NCBI GenBank assembly: GCA_002284615.2
Contig: MU069455.1
Location: 882,111-904,309 of the forward strand
Length of the DNA stretch: 22,199 nt
Origin: Dunaliella salina
Lineage: Eukaryota; Chlorophyta; Chlorophyceae; Chlamydomonadales; Dunaliellaceae
Direction: 5' to 3'
Shown here: piece by piece, positions 9,255 through 17,525 of the stretch
Layout of the letters: every line of letters begins with the position of its first letter
How positions within the stretch are numbered: position 1 is the stretch's first letter
Position numbers and translations under genes: made by a program
The notes under the pieces: generated by a model
Databases searched by the model: none
Told to the model about the DNA's origin: nothing
What the model saw: the letters and a program-made list of their open reading frames with translations, nothing else

Positions 9255-9363
9255 GTACTACACGCCTGCGCCATTCACACCTGGGCCCCCTCCTGCTTTC
9301 ACACCTGGACCTGAAGCCGCCGCATTTGCTGCTGCACTGGAAGCTGGGCTGCCCCTGTCTCAG
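9255..9363 (+). CDS. Pro/Ala-rich exon of the poly-Gln gene (exon 7)
   Basis: This 109-nt segment runs from a CTTGCCTGCCTCAG acceptor to CTGTCTCAG/GTGAGTC. It begins with one base that completes the Ala codon opened at 7413, then reads 36 codons and ends on a codon boundary. It encodes a Pro/Thr-rich stretch (PAPFTPGPPPAFTPGP) followed by an alanine-rich helix ending AAALEAGLPLSQ. The last part has two further copies downstream at 9420-9474 and about 9637-9678, each ending at its own donor. Confidence 0.55.
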
Positions 9364-9419
9364 GTGAGTCAACAGTCTGGCTCATGAGCTGGATCCTCAC
9401 GATTAAATCCCACTCTCAG

Positions 9420-9474
9420 CTGGATCCTCGCATGTGCTGCTGCTGCACTAGAAGCTGGGCTGCCCCTGTCTCAG
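9420..9474 (+). CDS. Duplicated alternative exon (exon 7')
   Basis: A 55-nt segment between a CCCACTCTCAG acceptor and a GTCTCAG/GTAAGG donor. With one leading base it reads WILACAAAALEAGLPLSQ. The last 14 codons nearly repeat the end of exon 7. The start phase (one base) and end phase (zero) are the same as for exon 7, so it can replace exon 7 after the exon at 7413 without changing frame. It cannot follow exon 7, which ends in phase 0. It may be a mutually exclusive alternative exon or a fossil of a tandem duplication. Confidence 0.4.
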
Positions 9475-9524
9475 GTAAGGCAAAATTTGCTGGTGGGCAC
9501 TTCTCGGTTGAGCTTTGCTGTAGC

Positions 9525-9678
9525 TGATCCTTTCTCTGTTGTTCTCTGTTGAGCATTTGCTGCTGCTGTTCCTTTCTTTGTACTTTGTTGAGCACTTGCT
9601 GCTGCTGTTCCTTTCCTTGTCATTCTTTGTCGAGCATTTGCAGCTGCTGCACTAGGGGCTGGGCTGCCTTTGTTTCAG
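9525..9678 (+). repeat. ~40-bp repeats ending in a third exon-end copy
   Basis: Units starting GAGCATTTGCTGCTGCTGTT at 9551, 9590 (GAGCACTTG) and 9632 repeat with periods of 39 and 42 bp. The last unit runs into a third copy of the exon-7 end (coding AAAALGAGLPLFQ) with the donor TTTCAG/GTGAGG at 9679. The available acceptors give it a start phase that does not match exon 7, so it is probably a pseudo-exon. Confidence 0.75.
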
Positions 9679-9973
9679 GTGAGGAAACAGTCCCTGCTCA
9701 AAAGCTGGATCCCAGCAAATGAAACTCCAAACTCCATTTAAGCTGGATGGAGCTGGATGGATCCCCACAAGTTGGATCCCATGCTAAGCTCCAACTGGGA
9801 ACTCTTGTGCCACTTCCAGTATGTTGCAACTCTTGCTTACATTGGAAGGCTGAGGCAGGGACCTGATGCTTGGGCAAATAGCAAAATACACGCCACTTGA
9901 ACTGCTTTGCCTGCGCAAACAGCCGCTTCCCTGCTTCCTGCAAAATGATGCCTGTGTTCTCTGCTCACCATAG

Positions 9974-10030
9974 ATGCGCACGACATCCTCCGGCAATTCC
10001 TACTTGATACCTGTGAATAACTTTGTATAA
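9974..10030 (+). CDS. Weak candidate last exon
   Basis: After CTCTGCTCACCATAG the sequence reads MRTTSSGNSYLIPVNNFV and then TAA, in phase 0 as required after 9363 or 9474. A donor-like GTGAAT inside it could instead make a short internal exon. The evidence is limited to the acceptor, the phase and the low-complexity Ser/Thr character, so it is speculative. Confidence 0.2.
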   Translation: MRTTSSGNSYLIPVNNFV

Positions 10031-10038
10031 CATTTTTT

Positions 10039-10162
<124 letters not shown>

Positions 10163-10187
10163 NNNNNNNNNNNNNNNNNNNNNNNNN
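10163..10187. other. Assembly gap (25 N)
   Basis: Twenty-five N between the CA repeat and TGCGCACGCACACACAGG. The repeat most likely caused the gap, and the real distance may differ. Confidence 0.99.
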
Positions 10188-10579
10188 TGCGCACGCACAC
10201 ACAGGTAGCAAATGCAAGCAAAAGCAACCTGAGGGTAGATGCCCACAGCACCCAGCAGCACCCCAGCAGCACATCCAATGCTACTGGGAATGCTAGACAT
10301 CCCCATACACTGGATTTCTCTAATGTCAATGCTCTCACACCCACCAGCGGAGCTTCATACTTACTGTAGCCTACAGTATAGGTGGTGATATGGTTCCGTG
10401 ATACAATGCAACTTATCCAGGGACAAGCTCCCTCCTGAGCTTGGCCTTTCCCCTCATTAAAGACGATTCTACATAAAGAAAGTCACAAAAAACTGTAGGG
10501 ACTAGATGCACCATGCATGTCGGAGAACACCTTTAGAAGCAAGCTAGTTATTTTTCAAACCCTCTCCCTAGTTCTGATG
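10188..10579. other. No confident gene
   Basis: On the minus strand an ATG at 10306 opens a short hydrophobic reading (IGCAAGVLLGAVGIYP) that runs into the gap. I see no splice or family support for it. The rest shows nothing I can assign. Confidence 0.4.
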
Positions 10580-10724
10580 GGCCTTGTGACAAGGAGCACA
10601 CTTTGAGCCAGTTCAGCTGAAGAGGCCTTGTTACAAGGAGCACGCTTGGAGCCAGTTCAGCTGAAGGGCCTTGTTACAAGGAGCACGTGCACACTTTGAG
10701 CCAGTTCAGCTGAAGAGGCCTTGC
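10580..10724. repeat. ~45-bp tandem repeat, three copies and a part
   Basis: Units start GGCCTTGTKACAAGGAGCAC at 10580, 10624 and 10667, with a partial unit at 10717, and end CCAGTTCAGCTGAAG. Each unit carries a small palindrome, CCTTGTNACAAGG. The third unit has a 6-bp insertion. Confidence 0.93.
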
Positions 10725-10740
10725 ATCCAACTCGCTACAT

Positions 10741-10930
10741 TCTTTTTTGAGAGGGAAAGAAAAGTCTACGCAAGCCAAAGGCCGCGTGAATTAAGGTAAG
10801 GTCCTCTCACTGGAGAGTTGGAGGCCTCACCAGAAAATTTTTTTGAATGATCTTCCTCTCTACGAGCTGGCAAAAGGTCGTCTCGACTGGAGGCCTGTCT
10901 AAGTGACCGAGTAAAAAGCTCTTGAACGAG
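10741..10930 (-). repeat. Mobile-element 3' flank R3, reverse copy
   Basis: The reverse complement contains TTCTGGTGAGGCCTCCAACT, AGAGGACCTT, then CGGCCTTTGGCTTGCGTAGA. This closely matches 13329-13410 on the plus strand. In the 13.3-kb copy the block follows the end of a retroelement-like reading frame, so this one probably marks the 3' end of an inverted relative. Confidence 0.75.
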
Positions 10931-11225
10931 GTCAGGCTGCAACGCTTGCATGCAAACTCCACGCCACTCTGCACATACTATGCCTGCCATCATGGTGCAC
11001 ATGAATTTCTGTCCACTGGCGAGGCCGTAGCGCCTTGCAGGCCACTTTACAAGAAAGGAAACTCTGAGCATCACAACATTGCTAGCGTAGTAATGCTGAC
11101 TGTCAGTGGTGGCTCTAATGGGACATATCGTATGCAATTGGATGTAGGCAGCGCAGAACATCTGACTCAGCATGACCTGCACATCCCTGAGCGAGTTCCT
11201 CACCGTGTGATGCCATCCTATCTCT

Positions 11226-11648
11226 AACCCCAGCTATCCTGTTCAGGCTAGACACATCCACAGCCGCCCAGATGCAATCTTGGTCATTCCTTGCCCCTCT
11301 GACCCTGACAGACCAAAACCGTAACATTTGTTTAGTGAAAGTCAAATGCTGGTGAACACACATGGCCTGGTGCCCAACACAAGGCTCCAAGGTGCGAAGA
11401 CTTCGCATACAATTCTCTTGGGTGTGGGTGTGACTGTCTGTGCTACCCATACCCATGATCAATTCAGGAAACTAAGATCTACCAAACTTGCACAAAAGCT
11501 CCATGCCCACGCTCTACAATTTGCACACAAACCTACCTCAACTGGATGTGCCATCAAAAATGAAGGTACTCCTCGTAACCCTGTTGCCCTTGGGCCATGT
11601 GCTGCTAGAAACCAGATCTACGTAAACTTTCCCCTCATCTCCTCGTGA
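11226..11648 (+). pseudogene. Retroelement-like C-terminal domain, degraded copy 1
   Basis: Coding-like pieces appear in the same order as in the copy at 12.6-13.3 kb but in different frames. They are SRPDAILV (11262), RNICLVKVK (11320), HTILLGVGV (from about 11406), KLAQKLHAHALQFAHK (about 11488) and a tail ending NQIYVNFPLISS before TGA at 11646. The P-D and (E)-x-K spacing resembles a PD-(D/E)XK nuclease core, although the Glu is Lys here. In-frame stops and frame changes show it is dead. The nuclease reading is an inference, and the repeat relationship is visible directly. Confidence 0.55.
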
Positions 11649-11720
11649 GGGAGACTCACGTCTCTTCGGGCAAATGTGTCCGCCCCTTTCCTTGATTGGT
11701 GATGGAAGAGTTTCCTCTGC
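11638..11720 (+). repeat. Dispersed repeat R1, copy 2
   Basis: Contains GTGAGGGAGACTCACGTCTC, then CCTTGATTGGTGATGGAAG and TTTCCTCTGCC. It lines up with 6225-6295 at most positions and directly follows the relic reading frame that stops at 11648. Confidence 0.7.
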
Positions 11721-11964
11721 CATGTGGTCGAGCCTTTTTTCCACATGTAAACAGCAATCCTCTCTCCTATTAAGAGATAAAAGGGCGTGCTTACTTCAAC
11801 GACTAATTGACCCCCACAAAAGTCAGACTGAGAGAAGCTCAGCAGGCAGGTTAAGGCAGGTCTTGTCCTCACATTATTTGATCAATTAAGAAAAAGGGGA
11901 TACCTAGGGCCAAGGCACCGTGTATCCTCTTCACCAAGAGAAAGCGGAAGAAAGAAGTCAGCGG
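11721..11964. other. No confident feature
   Basis: AT-leaning sequence between two inverted element remnants. I see no coding or repeat signal beyond short open frames. Confidence 0.4.
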
Positions 11965-12290
11965 GGATCAGGTGGGTTACTAGCAGTATCCCGTGCCTAA
12001 CCTTGTTGAGAGTTGGAAAAGGTTTTCTCAAAAGCACGACTGGTGCTGGCAAGTTTGTAAGCATACAGGACAGAATGAGCATGAAGCTTCCGAACAAGCT
12101 TGGTGGCCATGAAAGTGTCAAGACCAAGCTCCTTAAGAGGCTCCAATGTGTGCGGGTTGTAGATGACTCCTCCCACACCTAGCAGGATAGTATAGTGAGG
12201 ATGAGAGGGCAAGATGACACCTAACAGACAGGAGTACCAGGCATTCGACAGCATGAGGAATGTGCTGCCGAACAAGGAAAATGTCACTGC
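11965..12290 (-). pseudogene. Retroelement-like C-terminal domain, degraded copy 2
   Basis: Reading from right to left, one frame gives YTILLGVGGVIYNPHTLEPL, then KELGLDTFMATKLVRKLHAH and SVLYAYKLASTSRAFEKT. In another frame it ends DTASNPPDPR followed by TGA (stop complement at about 11960-11966). The same end, ASNPPDP(H), closes the 13.28-kb copy, so these are homologous C-termini. The core G-V-G-x-I-Y and K-L-x-x-H-A/S patterns match both other copies. Upstream the frame is lost. It lies head to head with copy 3. Confidence 0.6.
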
Positions 12291-12394
12291 CAGGTCTTGG
12301 AGCAGAATGTTTCCAGCAAATTACTCGTCAAACTATCATCTCCTTTTGCCATTACGTCTCCCCGCTCTGCAGCTTTCTGACCCCATAGACCTTA

Positions 12395-12470
12395 GGTTTA
12401 TCATATGATAGAGGGGACCCATACCTGTTTTGGGTCAACGTGACCTGACCCCTTATTGGAGTAAGGGAAA
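12395..12470 (+). repeat. Dispersed repeat R1, diverged copy 3
   Basis: GATAGAGGGGACCCATACCT, then CCCCTTATTGGAGTAAGGG and AAGTTCCCACTCCC follow the layout of the copies at 6.2 and 11.6 kb, with more changes. Confidence 0.45.
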
Positions 12471-12504
12471 GTTCCCACTCCCTACTCTGGCACCTCCTTC
12501 ATGA

Positions 12505-12548
12505 TCAGGCTAGCAGTCAGCCGTTGTGACTCGAGGCCTTCTTTTTCC
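12505..12548 (+). repeat. Dispersed repeat R2, copy 1
   Basis: CTAGCAGTCAGCCGTT followed by TGACTCGAGGCCTTCTTTTT. The second copy lies at 15506-15545. A diverged relative may be present at about 10873-10900. Confidence 0.75.
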
Positions 12549-12599
12549 TGTAATCTGTGACCTATATTTGCACTCTTTGTATAAAGTATAGTCTTAGTA

Positions 12600-13279
12600 T
12601 TAAACTCACTGGCAGTAAAGGCCGGTATGGCTCATCCCATTTTGGTATGGATGGCTGCAGTAACGAGGGACCCCTGGATCAGGGCATACAAGTCCCTGCA
12701 AACATACCAAGAGCTACTGCAGACTGGGTTTTCCCTAATGGTACTGGCTCCCATGCCCGGCACCAACCCCGCCCTGATGCTATCTTTGTGCGCCCAGGCA
12801 GACAAACTCACCTTGGTCCTTCCAAGATCCCTCCTCAAGACAGGGACATCCACCTTGTAGAATTCAAATTCAGTCCTGACAAACCCCTTCATCACTCTAG
12901 AACATGCAATAACCCAACATTCTCACACCATGACTAGGCTTAAAACCTGCAGCTCAAGAAATCCAAACAGGAATGACAAAGTGACTTTGCACGGTGTCTT
13001 GATTGGTGTGGCTGGCACCATTTACAATGATGACCATTGTATGATACAACACACACCTCTTATGAATCTCGGCTTCCCAAACAAACAGCCAAATCGCTAG
13101 CATCCAAACTTAGGGACCATGCCATTCAAAGATTAAGCACTATCATTAACACAAGACATGCAATTCGTTTTCAGGGGGCTTCCGGGAGGGGGGTTGCTGA
13201 GCGCATGGCGGAGGAGGATGGGAGAAGGAGAGTCCGGGTATCCAGAGGCATGGCGAGCAACCCTCCAGATCCTCATTAG
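12600..13279 (+). pseudogene. Retroelement-like C-terminal domain, longest copy
   Basis: This is the best preserved of three related relics. In order it shows ATADWVFPNGTGS, RPDAIFVRPGRQTHLGPSKI, RDIHLVEFKFSPDK, then after a frame change VTLHGVLIGVAGTIYNDD (from 12981), and after another change LASKLRDHAIQRLSTI and NTRHAIRFQG. The end is MASNPPDPH before TAG at 13277. P-D at 12772 and E-F-K at 12860 are spaced like a PD-(D/E)XK nuclease active site, as in the C-terminal endonuclease of some LINE-type retroelements. I infer a retroelement by analogy only. No reverse transcriptase motif remains in the window. Confidence 0.6.
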
Positions 13280-13311
13280 ATCTGAATCTGGCTCTCTTCT
13301 AGGCTAGCTGT

Positions 13312-13430
13312 GTCTAGTGTAGGTTCTGAGGGCCTTCTGGTGAGGCCTCTTGCTTTCCAGTTAGAGGACCTTCGCTCAATGCACGGGGCCTTTGGCTTGC
13401 GGAGACTTTCCTTTTTTTCTTCTCTTTGCA
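13312..13430 (+). repeat. Mobile-element 3' flank R3, forward copy
   Basis: Starts shortly after the relic stop at 13279. TTCTGGTGAGGCCTCTTGCT, AGAGGACCTT and GGGCCTTTGGCTTGCGGAGA match the reverse complement of 10765-10825. An antisense frame of 131 codons (13276-13671) runs over it and is probably a by-product. Confidence 0.7.
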
Positions 13431-13663
13431 CTCTGATGCCACAGGCAATGAGGCATGACCAACTTGTGACTTGCGCTGGTTCCTGGCTTTTCTTCAAGCA
13501 TCTTTCTCCCTTCAGCTCTGTAGTCCTTGTCGGCAGGCACAGATGTGCCACAGGTTGATGTAGGAATAACTTTCTCGTTGACGCGATGTTCTTTGTTTCC
13601 TGTGCACACATGTAACACTTCCCCTCCCTTTTTAGGAGTGACTCATTCAGAGCCTCGAAACAT

Positions 13664-14079
13664 ATGATCAATGTGCATCCTCAGGCTGACTTTCGAATCT
13701 TGGAGTCTCAGTGGATGCTGCACGCTACAAAGGAGAGAAAAAGGATTAATAAATACATTTATGAAAGACATTGGGTAAGGAGGATTCCAGGAACCTGCAT
13801 TTCATCATTAGCCTGGGCCTGGTTGCTGGAAGAGGGGACAGAGACCCCTCCATTCACCCATTTTTTCCAGGATGGTTTGGTTCAGTAAGGCAGCAGTGGA
13901 ATTTCAAGTTGACTGGCTTCCTCCGGTTCCCTGCCAGCAGCAAGGAGCCCTACTTAGCAAGCTTGATGAACAGTACTCGTTGCCTTGAGCAGGGACACTT
14001 GACTTCGTACACATCACTGAGGCTAAGAAACCTGAGGCAAAACAACATAAAGCAAACTAGAGAGCGCTTTCTCTCCTGA
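13664..14079 (+). CDS. Unassigned frame with one apparent frameshift (or two exons)
   Basis: From ATG at 13664 the sequence reads MINVHPQADFRILESQWMLH, then basic ATKERKRINKYIYERHW to 13774. Here either a GTAAGG donor or a frameshift occurs. The overlapping frame continues GKEDSRNLHFIISLGLVAGR, DPSIHPFFPGWFGSVRQQWNF and on to TRERFLS with TGA at 14077. Alternatively 13685-13774 is a phase 0/0 exon between CCTCAG and GTAAGG. Both halves look like real protein and neither is a known family to me. It follows the retroelement relics and may be another one. Its end overlaps the end of the minus-strand frame at 14057-14263. Confidence 0.35.
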
Positions 14080-14263
14080 TCAAAAAGCGCAGGTGGCTGC
14101 TGCAAGCAGTCCCTCGGACAGAAATGCCATATCTGTTGTGTTCAAAAAGTTCTTCCGAACCCTTCTTAGATAACATGGCAATGACATGATACACGCGTCT
14201 GGTAAGCAAGAAGTTTAGCAAATATGTTGTTGGTTGGATATTATCATGTGCACCAGCTAGCAC
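14057..14263 (-). CDS. Unassigned minus-strand reading frame, 5' truncated
   Basis: An open frame of 68 codons ends at TAG (complement at 14057-14059). It starts MLAGAHDNIQPTTYLLNFLL and continues TRRVYHVIAMLSKKG, SEELFEHNRYGISVRGTACS and SHLRFLIRRESAL. Upstream, in a second frame, AEFDSESVRPNNFEPE stops at about 14271, which suggests a frameshifted longer frame or an exon junction. The composition is convincing for protein but no family is recognised. The last 23 bp overlap the plus-strand frame tail to tail. Confidence 0.35.
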   Translation of the reverse strand: MLAGAHDNIQPTTYLLNFLLTRRVYHVIAMLSKKGSEELFEHNRYGISVRGTACSSHLRFLIRRESAL

Positions 14264-14439
14264 AACTATTCTGGCTCAAAATTGTTAGGGCGAACAGATT
14301 CAGAATCAAACTCGGCAACTCATGAAAAACAACCCCAGCTCCCTGAAAAATGAAATTGTCTTGAGCACACACGAAGCTCATTTCATGTCTCTCACCTCAC
14401 ACTTGTCTCATGGGTCAGTATGGCACTCACCGTCACCCA

Positions 14440-15161
14440 TCACCTTGTAGTGCTGCTGTCCTCTGACAAGCGCATAGAATACTACTTTACAAAGGCGCAC
14501 CAAAAAATAACCACTGCCCTTTGAATGGGACTACCATCCACTTCACCCTGCTCAGTTGGGCGGGGGGGGCCTGGAGCCTGTCAATTGGAGGTCTGACTTT
14601 GCCTTGCTGGCATAGATTGAGAGCAGGCAGGCAGAGGCAACGGCCACGGTGTAAGAGGAGGCCAAATTGTTGGTGTAGGCAAAACTGCAGGGACAGGCCA
14701 CAAGACAGGGAACGGAAATGAGAGTCACTACAAGCTCATGCGCATGCGCAGCATATGCTTGCTCTTGATGGTGAAAACGGTGACAATGATGATCATGCCA
14801 ACAACAATGCTGACGATGTTGATGGTGACAGTGGCAATGATGATTATGAGGATGGTTCGTCAATAAGACCATAAGCTGTGGCATGCATTCTGTGATGACG
14901 CAGTAGCACATATGTCTGATGCACTCGCAGCATACTTTCCGTGATGGCATTGCATCACGACCTGGATGCAGAGAACACAATTGCAAAGATGGTGCCGCTC
15001 CCAAACAAGACAGAAGATCAGCTGTCTTAAGATCAGCTTGTGACCTCCTCCTCACCAACAACACTTTGATTTTGACGCAACCAGCAGTAACACACAAGGA
15101 CCTTGGGTACACAGCAGTCGCACCATTGTGCTCGGAGATTTTTGTAGAGGAGCACAAATGA
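14440..15161 (+). pseudogene. Decayed coding relic with coiled coil and acidic tract
   Basis: Successive coding-like pieces switch frame. VTHHLVVLLSSDKRIEYYFT comes first. From 14517 it reads FEWDYHPLHPAQLGG, then EPVNWRSDFALLA, TAG (14613), IESRQAEATATV, TAA (14652), EEAKLLV, TAG (14676), AKLQGQATRQGTEMR. Then 14722-14874 gives an Asp/Asn/Gly-rich acidic stretch, and 14907-15161 gives FRDGIASRPGCREHNCKDGA up to VEEHK and TGA. With Gln at the three stops the second piece would be a smooth coiled coil. A competing reading is the 208-codon minus-strand open frame 14552-15178, which is Cys/His-rich over the acidic stretch (HNHHCHCHHQHRQHCC). I favour the plus strand. Confidence 0.3.
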
Positions 15162-15250
15162 AACACAACACACACCATACATGTTCTACCTGAAGTTAAT
15201 TACTCAGAAGCTCAAATGAAATACAATACACACCAAACATGTTCTACCTG
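15158..15250 (-). repeat. 58-bp duplication including a 5' splice site
   Basis: On the minus strand TTCAG/GTAGAACATGTTTGGT (donor at 15247) recurs as TTCAG/GTAGAACATGTATGGT with its donor at 15189. The unit is 58 bp and differs at a few positions. Confidence 0.85.
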
Positions 15251-15369
15251 AAATTGATGACTCCATAGCGAAGGGTGCCCCTCATTGTGTTCAAGGCCAG
15301 GGTGAGTCGAGCTGGCAAGCTGTTAATCACCTTCTGCAACGACTCAATGAGTGCATACTCTTGCAGCAG
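15248..15369 (-). CDS. Gene Y candidate exon (helical)
   Basis: This 122-nt minus-strand segment runs from a TTTGCATGCGCAG acceptor to AATTTCAG/GTAGAA, starting in phase 0 and leaving two bases. It encodes LLQEYALIESLQKVINSLPA and then RLTLALNTMRGTLRYGVINF, an amphipathic helical sequence with good codon-level coding character. Its start phase fits the exon at 16329-16275, which ends on a codon boundary. The product is unknown. The plus strand of this stretch also has an open frame, but without matching splice sites. Confidence 0.5.
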
Positions 15370-15505
15370 CTGCGCATGCAAAGACACAGATGGGGCACCG
15401 GTATGAGCATGATCCCTGGTGCAGGTCCAAGAGGAAGCCCCTCAGCGCTTGGTAACCTGCTCAAGAGGCTCTTTACAGCATACAACCTGTAGCACAAAAA
15501 GGCTA

Positions 15506-15545
15506 GCAGTCAGCCGTTTTGACTGGACGCCTCCTTCTTTTCTGC
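15506..15545 (+). repeat. Dispersed repeat R2, copy 2
   Basis: CTAGCAGTCAGCCGTT followed by TTGACTGGACGCCTCCTTCT, close to the copy at 12507. Confidence 0.75.
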
Positions 15546-15599
15546 TACCTTGTCGCGCAAAAGGAGTGGCAGGCTAACAGCCTGAGGGAACCCAACAAA

Positions 15600-15750
15600 T
15601 TGCTTGTTTTGCTGGCTTCCGAATTTATCCAGGCCTTGTGCCATGGCAGGCGTCTGCTGCACAGACATTTGTCCAGGCTTTGTCTTTTGGTGCAGTTGAA
15701 CTTGTCAAGGCCTTGCTACACATCAACAAACTGAATGGCAAGCTTCCCTC
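15600..15750 (+). CDS. Weak candidate terminal exon
   Basis: Following a TTTATCCAG or CATGGCAG acceptor, the plus strand reads ASAAQTFVQALSFGAVELVK, then ALLHINKLNGKLPSL and TAA at 15748. The minus strand over the same bases is also partly open (TAPKDKAWTNVCAADACHG). It would lie inside the presumed gene Y intron on the opposite strand, which counts against it. Confidence 0.2.
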
Positions 15751-16274
15751 ATTGTAAACAAACAAGCTGCGTGGGGCTTGGTGGGCCAACCTGAATAGTT
15801 CAGAATGGCACAGCTATGTTATTACACAAAATGCCAACAAACACGGAAGTTCTCAGCAGCAACGAGTACCCTGCAGAAGGCAGGAGCGAGCCTGCTGTGT
15901 TATCCTAACTCGTCTCTAGTACCCTGAATGCCTTCAAGCATATTCTCACTCTACCTTCCTTGCACCCTTCAACTCTTCCTGATCTAGCCCTCCTCTGAGG
16001 CAGAGTAAAACCCTTTATGTTGTCTACATGCCCAAATTACAACAGCTGGAGTGAGCTGGGCTCAGATCACCGCCCCGCTTGCTCCACACTTAATCATTCC
16101 TGTTCATCCCATCTCCACAGCACAGGGAAAAAAGGTCCAAACCAACACATCTCCAGCTCGTCAATGCATGAAGCTCGGTTTTGGTTCCTCCCACAGGAGC
16201 GCGCGAAGACCAAAAACCTCTTTCCGTGCAAATGCACTTCTTTACATGCACTGGCACCCTTCAGCAAAACACAC
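15751..16274. other. No confident feature
   Basis: Open frames at 16017-16280 and 16051-16347 (+) and 16094-16417 (-) overlap without splice support or recognisable motifs. Presumed intron of gene Y. Confidence 0.35.
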
Positions 16275-16329
16275 CTGTGAAGAGGTGCCAATGCGCGTGG
16301 AGACGAGTATGCACATCTTGGAAATAGGT
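16275..16329 (-). CDS. Gene Y candidate short exon
   Basis: A 55-nt minus-strand segment lies between a CCAAAGTTGCAG acceptor and a TTCACAG/GTGTGT donor. With one leading base it reads PISKMCILVSTRIGTSSQ and ends on a codon boundary, fitting the exon at 15369. The other two frames are also open, so the phase match with the next exon decides the frame. Confidence 0.35.
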
Positions 16330-16622
16330 CTGCAACTTTGGCACTAAGTGACTGGGAATTTGCAGCACAGAGGAAGATTTTTTTTTGTCCATGTGAGAAG
16401 GGCTTGATTACAGGCAAGTATGTCTAAAAATGTGCCCCGGATCCCATTTGTTTACAAATTCAAGTTGGTAAAAGGTTTAAATCTGTTGCAAGTTATCTTC
16501 CGCGATTTGAAAATTGCGATCAACTTATGGCCATGATTCAAACAAGGGGTGGCGCTGCAAGCAATGCGGGAAATCAGTGAAGCCGGAGCTTGAGGAGATG
16601 CACACCCTTTTTGTTCAAGGTC

Positions 16623-16625
<3 letters not shown>

Positions 16626-16692
<67 letters not shown>
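16626..16692. repeat. (GT)n microsatellite
   Basis: An uninterrupted GT repeat of about 67 bp. On the minus strand it is (CA)n directly after the gene Y exon at 16878-16709. Confidence 0.97.
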
Positions 16693-16694
<2 letters not shown>

Positions 16695-16708
16695 AAGCGC
16701 TTGTTGAC

Positions 16709-16878
16709 GGCAGCCCAGCAGCAGCTTCTTGATGGCAGTGGGGCAACAATGAAGTGGTATCAGCAATGCTTGCAGTGCACTTGGCTCTTTATTGCCCACA
16801 ACCCAACGCAAAAGGGCCAGCTTATCAGGGGACGCCTCCACTTGTCCAATAAAATTCACTTGTGCAACCAAATTTGAA
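16709..16878 (-). CDS. Gene Y candidate exon
   Basis: After a T-rich acceptor ending GGAGGTAG the minus strand reads SSNLVAQVNFIGQVEASPDK, LALLRWVVGNKEPSALQALL and IPLHCCPTAIKKLLLGC. The left end is uncertain: a GTCAAC at 16708 is a weak donor and gives a phase that does not match the next exon, while the frame itself stays open through the CA repeat. The plus strand is also open here (KRLLTAAQQQLLDGSGATMK and on), so strand choice is a judgement based on composition and the strong acceptor. Confidence 0.4.
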
Positions 16879-16879
16879 C

Positions 16880-17525
16880 TACCTCCAAAATTAAATTGAA
16901 GACCCCTAAATGAAAGTTTTAGGCACAGCACAGCATGTAAAGATTGGTACCACAGACTTTCCTCTCGGTCCTCCCCTGTGATACAAGTACTGAAAATTTT
17001 CATCTCTGCAAAACCGCTGAGGGTGACCCGCAAAATTTTGGAAGCCTTTGTAAGACTCAGCAATGTGTGCCTGAAACATTTCCAACCTTTGGTGAGACTT
17101 TAAAAGACTTTTTGGCTCAGACATTCCAAACCTTAGAGCCTGAGGTGCTGCAAGGGGGCCACGGTGGCTTGGTTCGAGCAAGGTTGTAAATTTTCAAACC
17201 CTAGGGCTTTCTGCCCTGTGGTCAAGGCCCAACACGTTGCCTCTTCAAGGAGCCTTGCCAATAAGTGTCAACGAGGCTCAGCAATGAGGTATCGTTTATC
17301 TCCATTCTTTCTTTGATGGAAAGCGCAAAAAATCAAGCGGGGAGGACAGCTGTACCCACCTTACTATGACCTAGCCATTACCTTATAAAAGGGAGCAGCA
17401 AACCAGGCATTGTATCTACAACAGAATCCTCAGATCCTCAAGGCACGATAAGAGAGTCGAGTGGAAATGCAGGTCTTCAAAACACAACAAGGGATTGGAG
17501 TGGAAAGAGTCTTCTATTTTCTAGC
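16880..17525. other. Unassigned stretch with a TATA-like motif
   Basis: A plus-strand frame at 16944-17189 (GDPQNFGSLCKTQQ, PETFPTFGETLKDF) is repetitive in character and unassigned. TATAAAA at 17385 lies about 80 bp before an ATG at 17467 whose frame runs into the hAT-like element. This may be the 5' end of a disrupted gene or chance. Confidence 0.25.

Noticed and set aside
16590..16877. Plus-strand frame opposite the gene Y exon at 16709-16878
   Set aside because: It is open and partly protein-like, but it begins in the GT repeat and lacks an acceptor. The minus strand has a strong acceptor and better composition. Not fully excluded.
17165..17185. tRNA T-loop-like GGTTCGAGC
   Set aside because: No acceptor stem, D-arm or anticodon arm can be folded around it.
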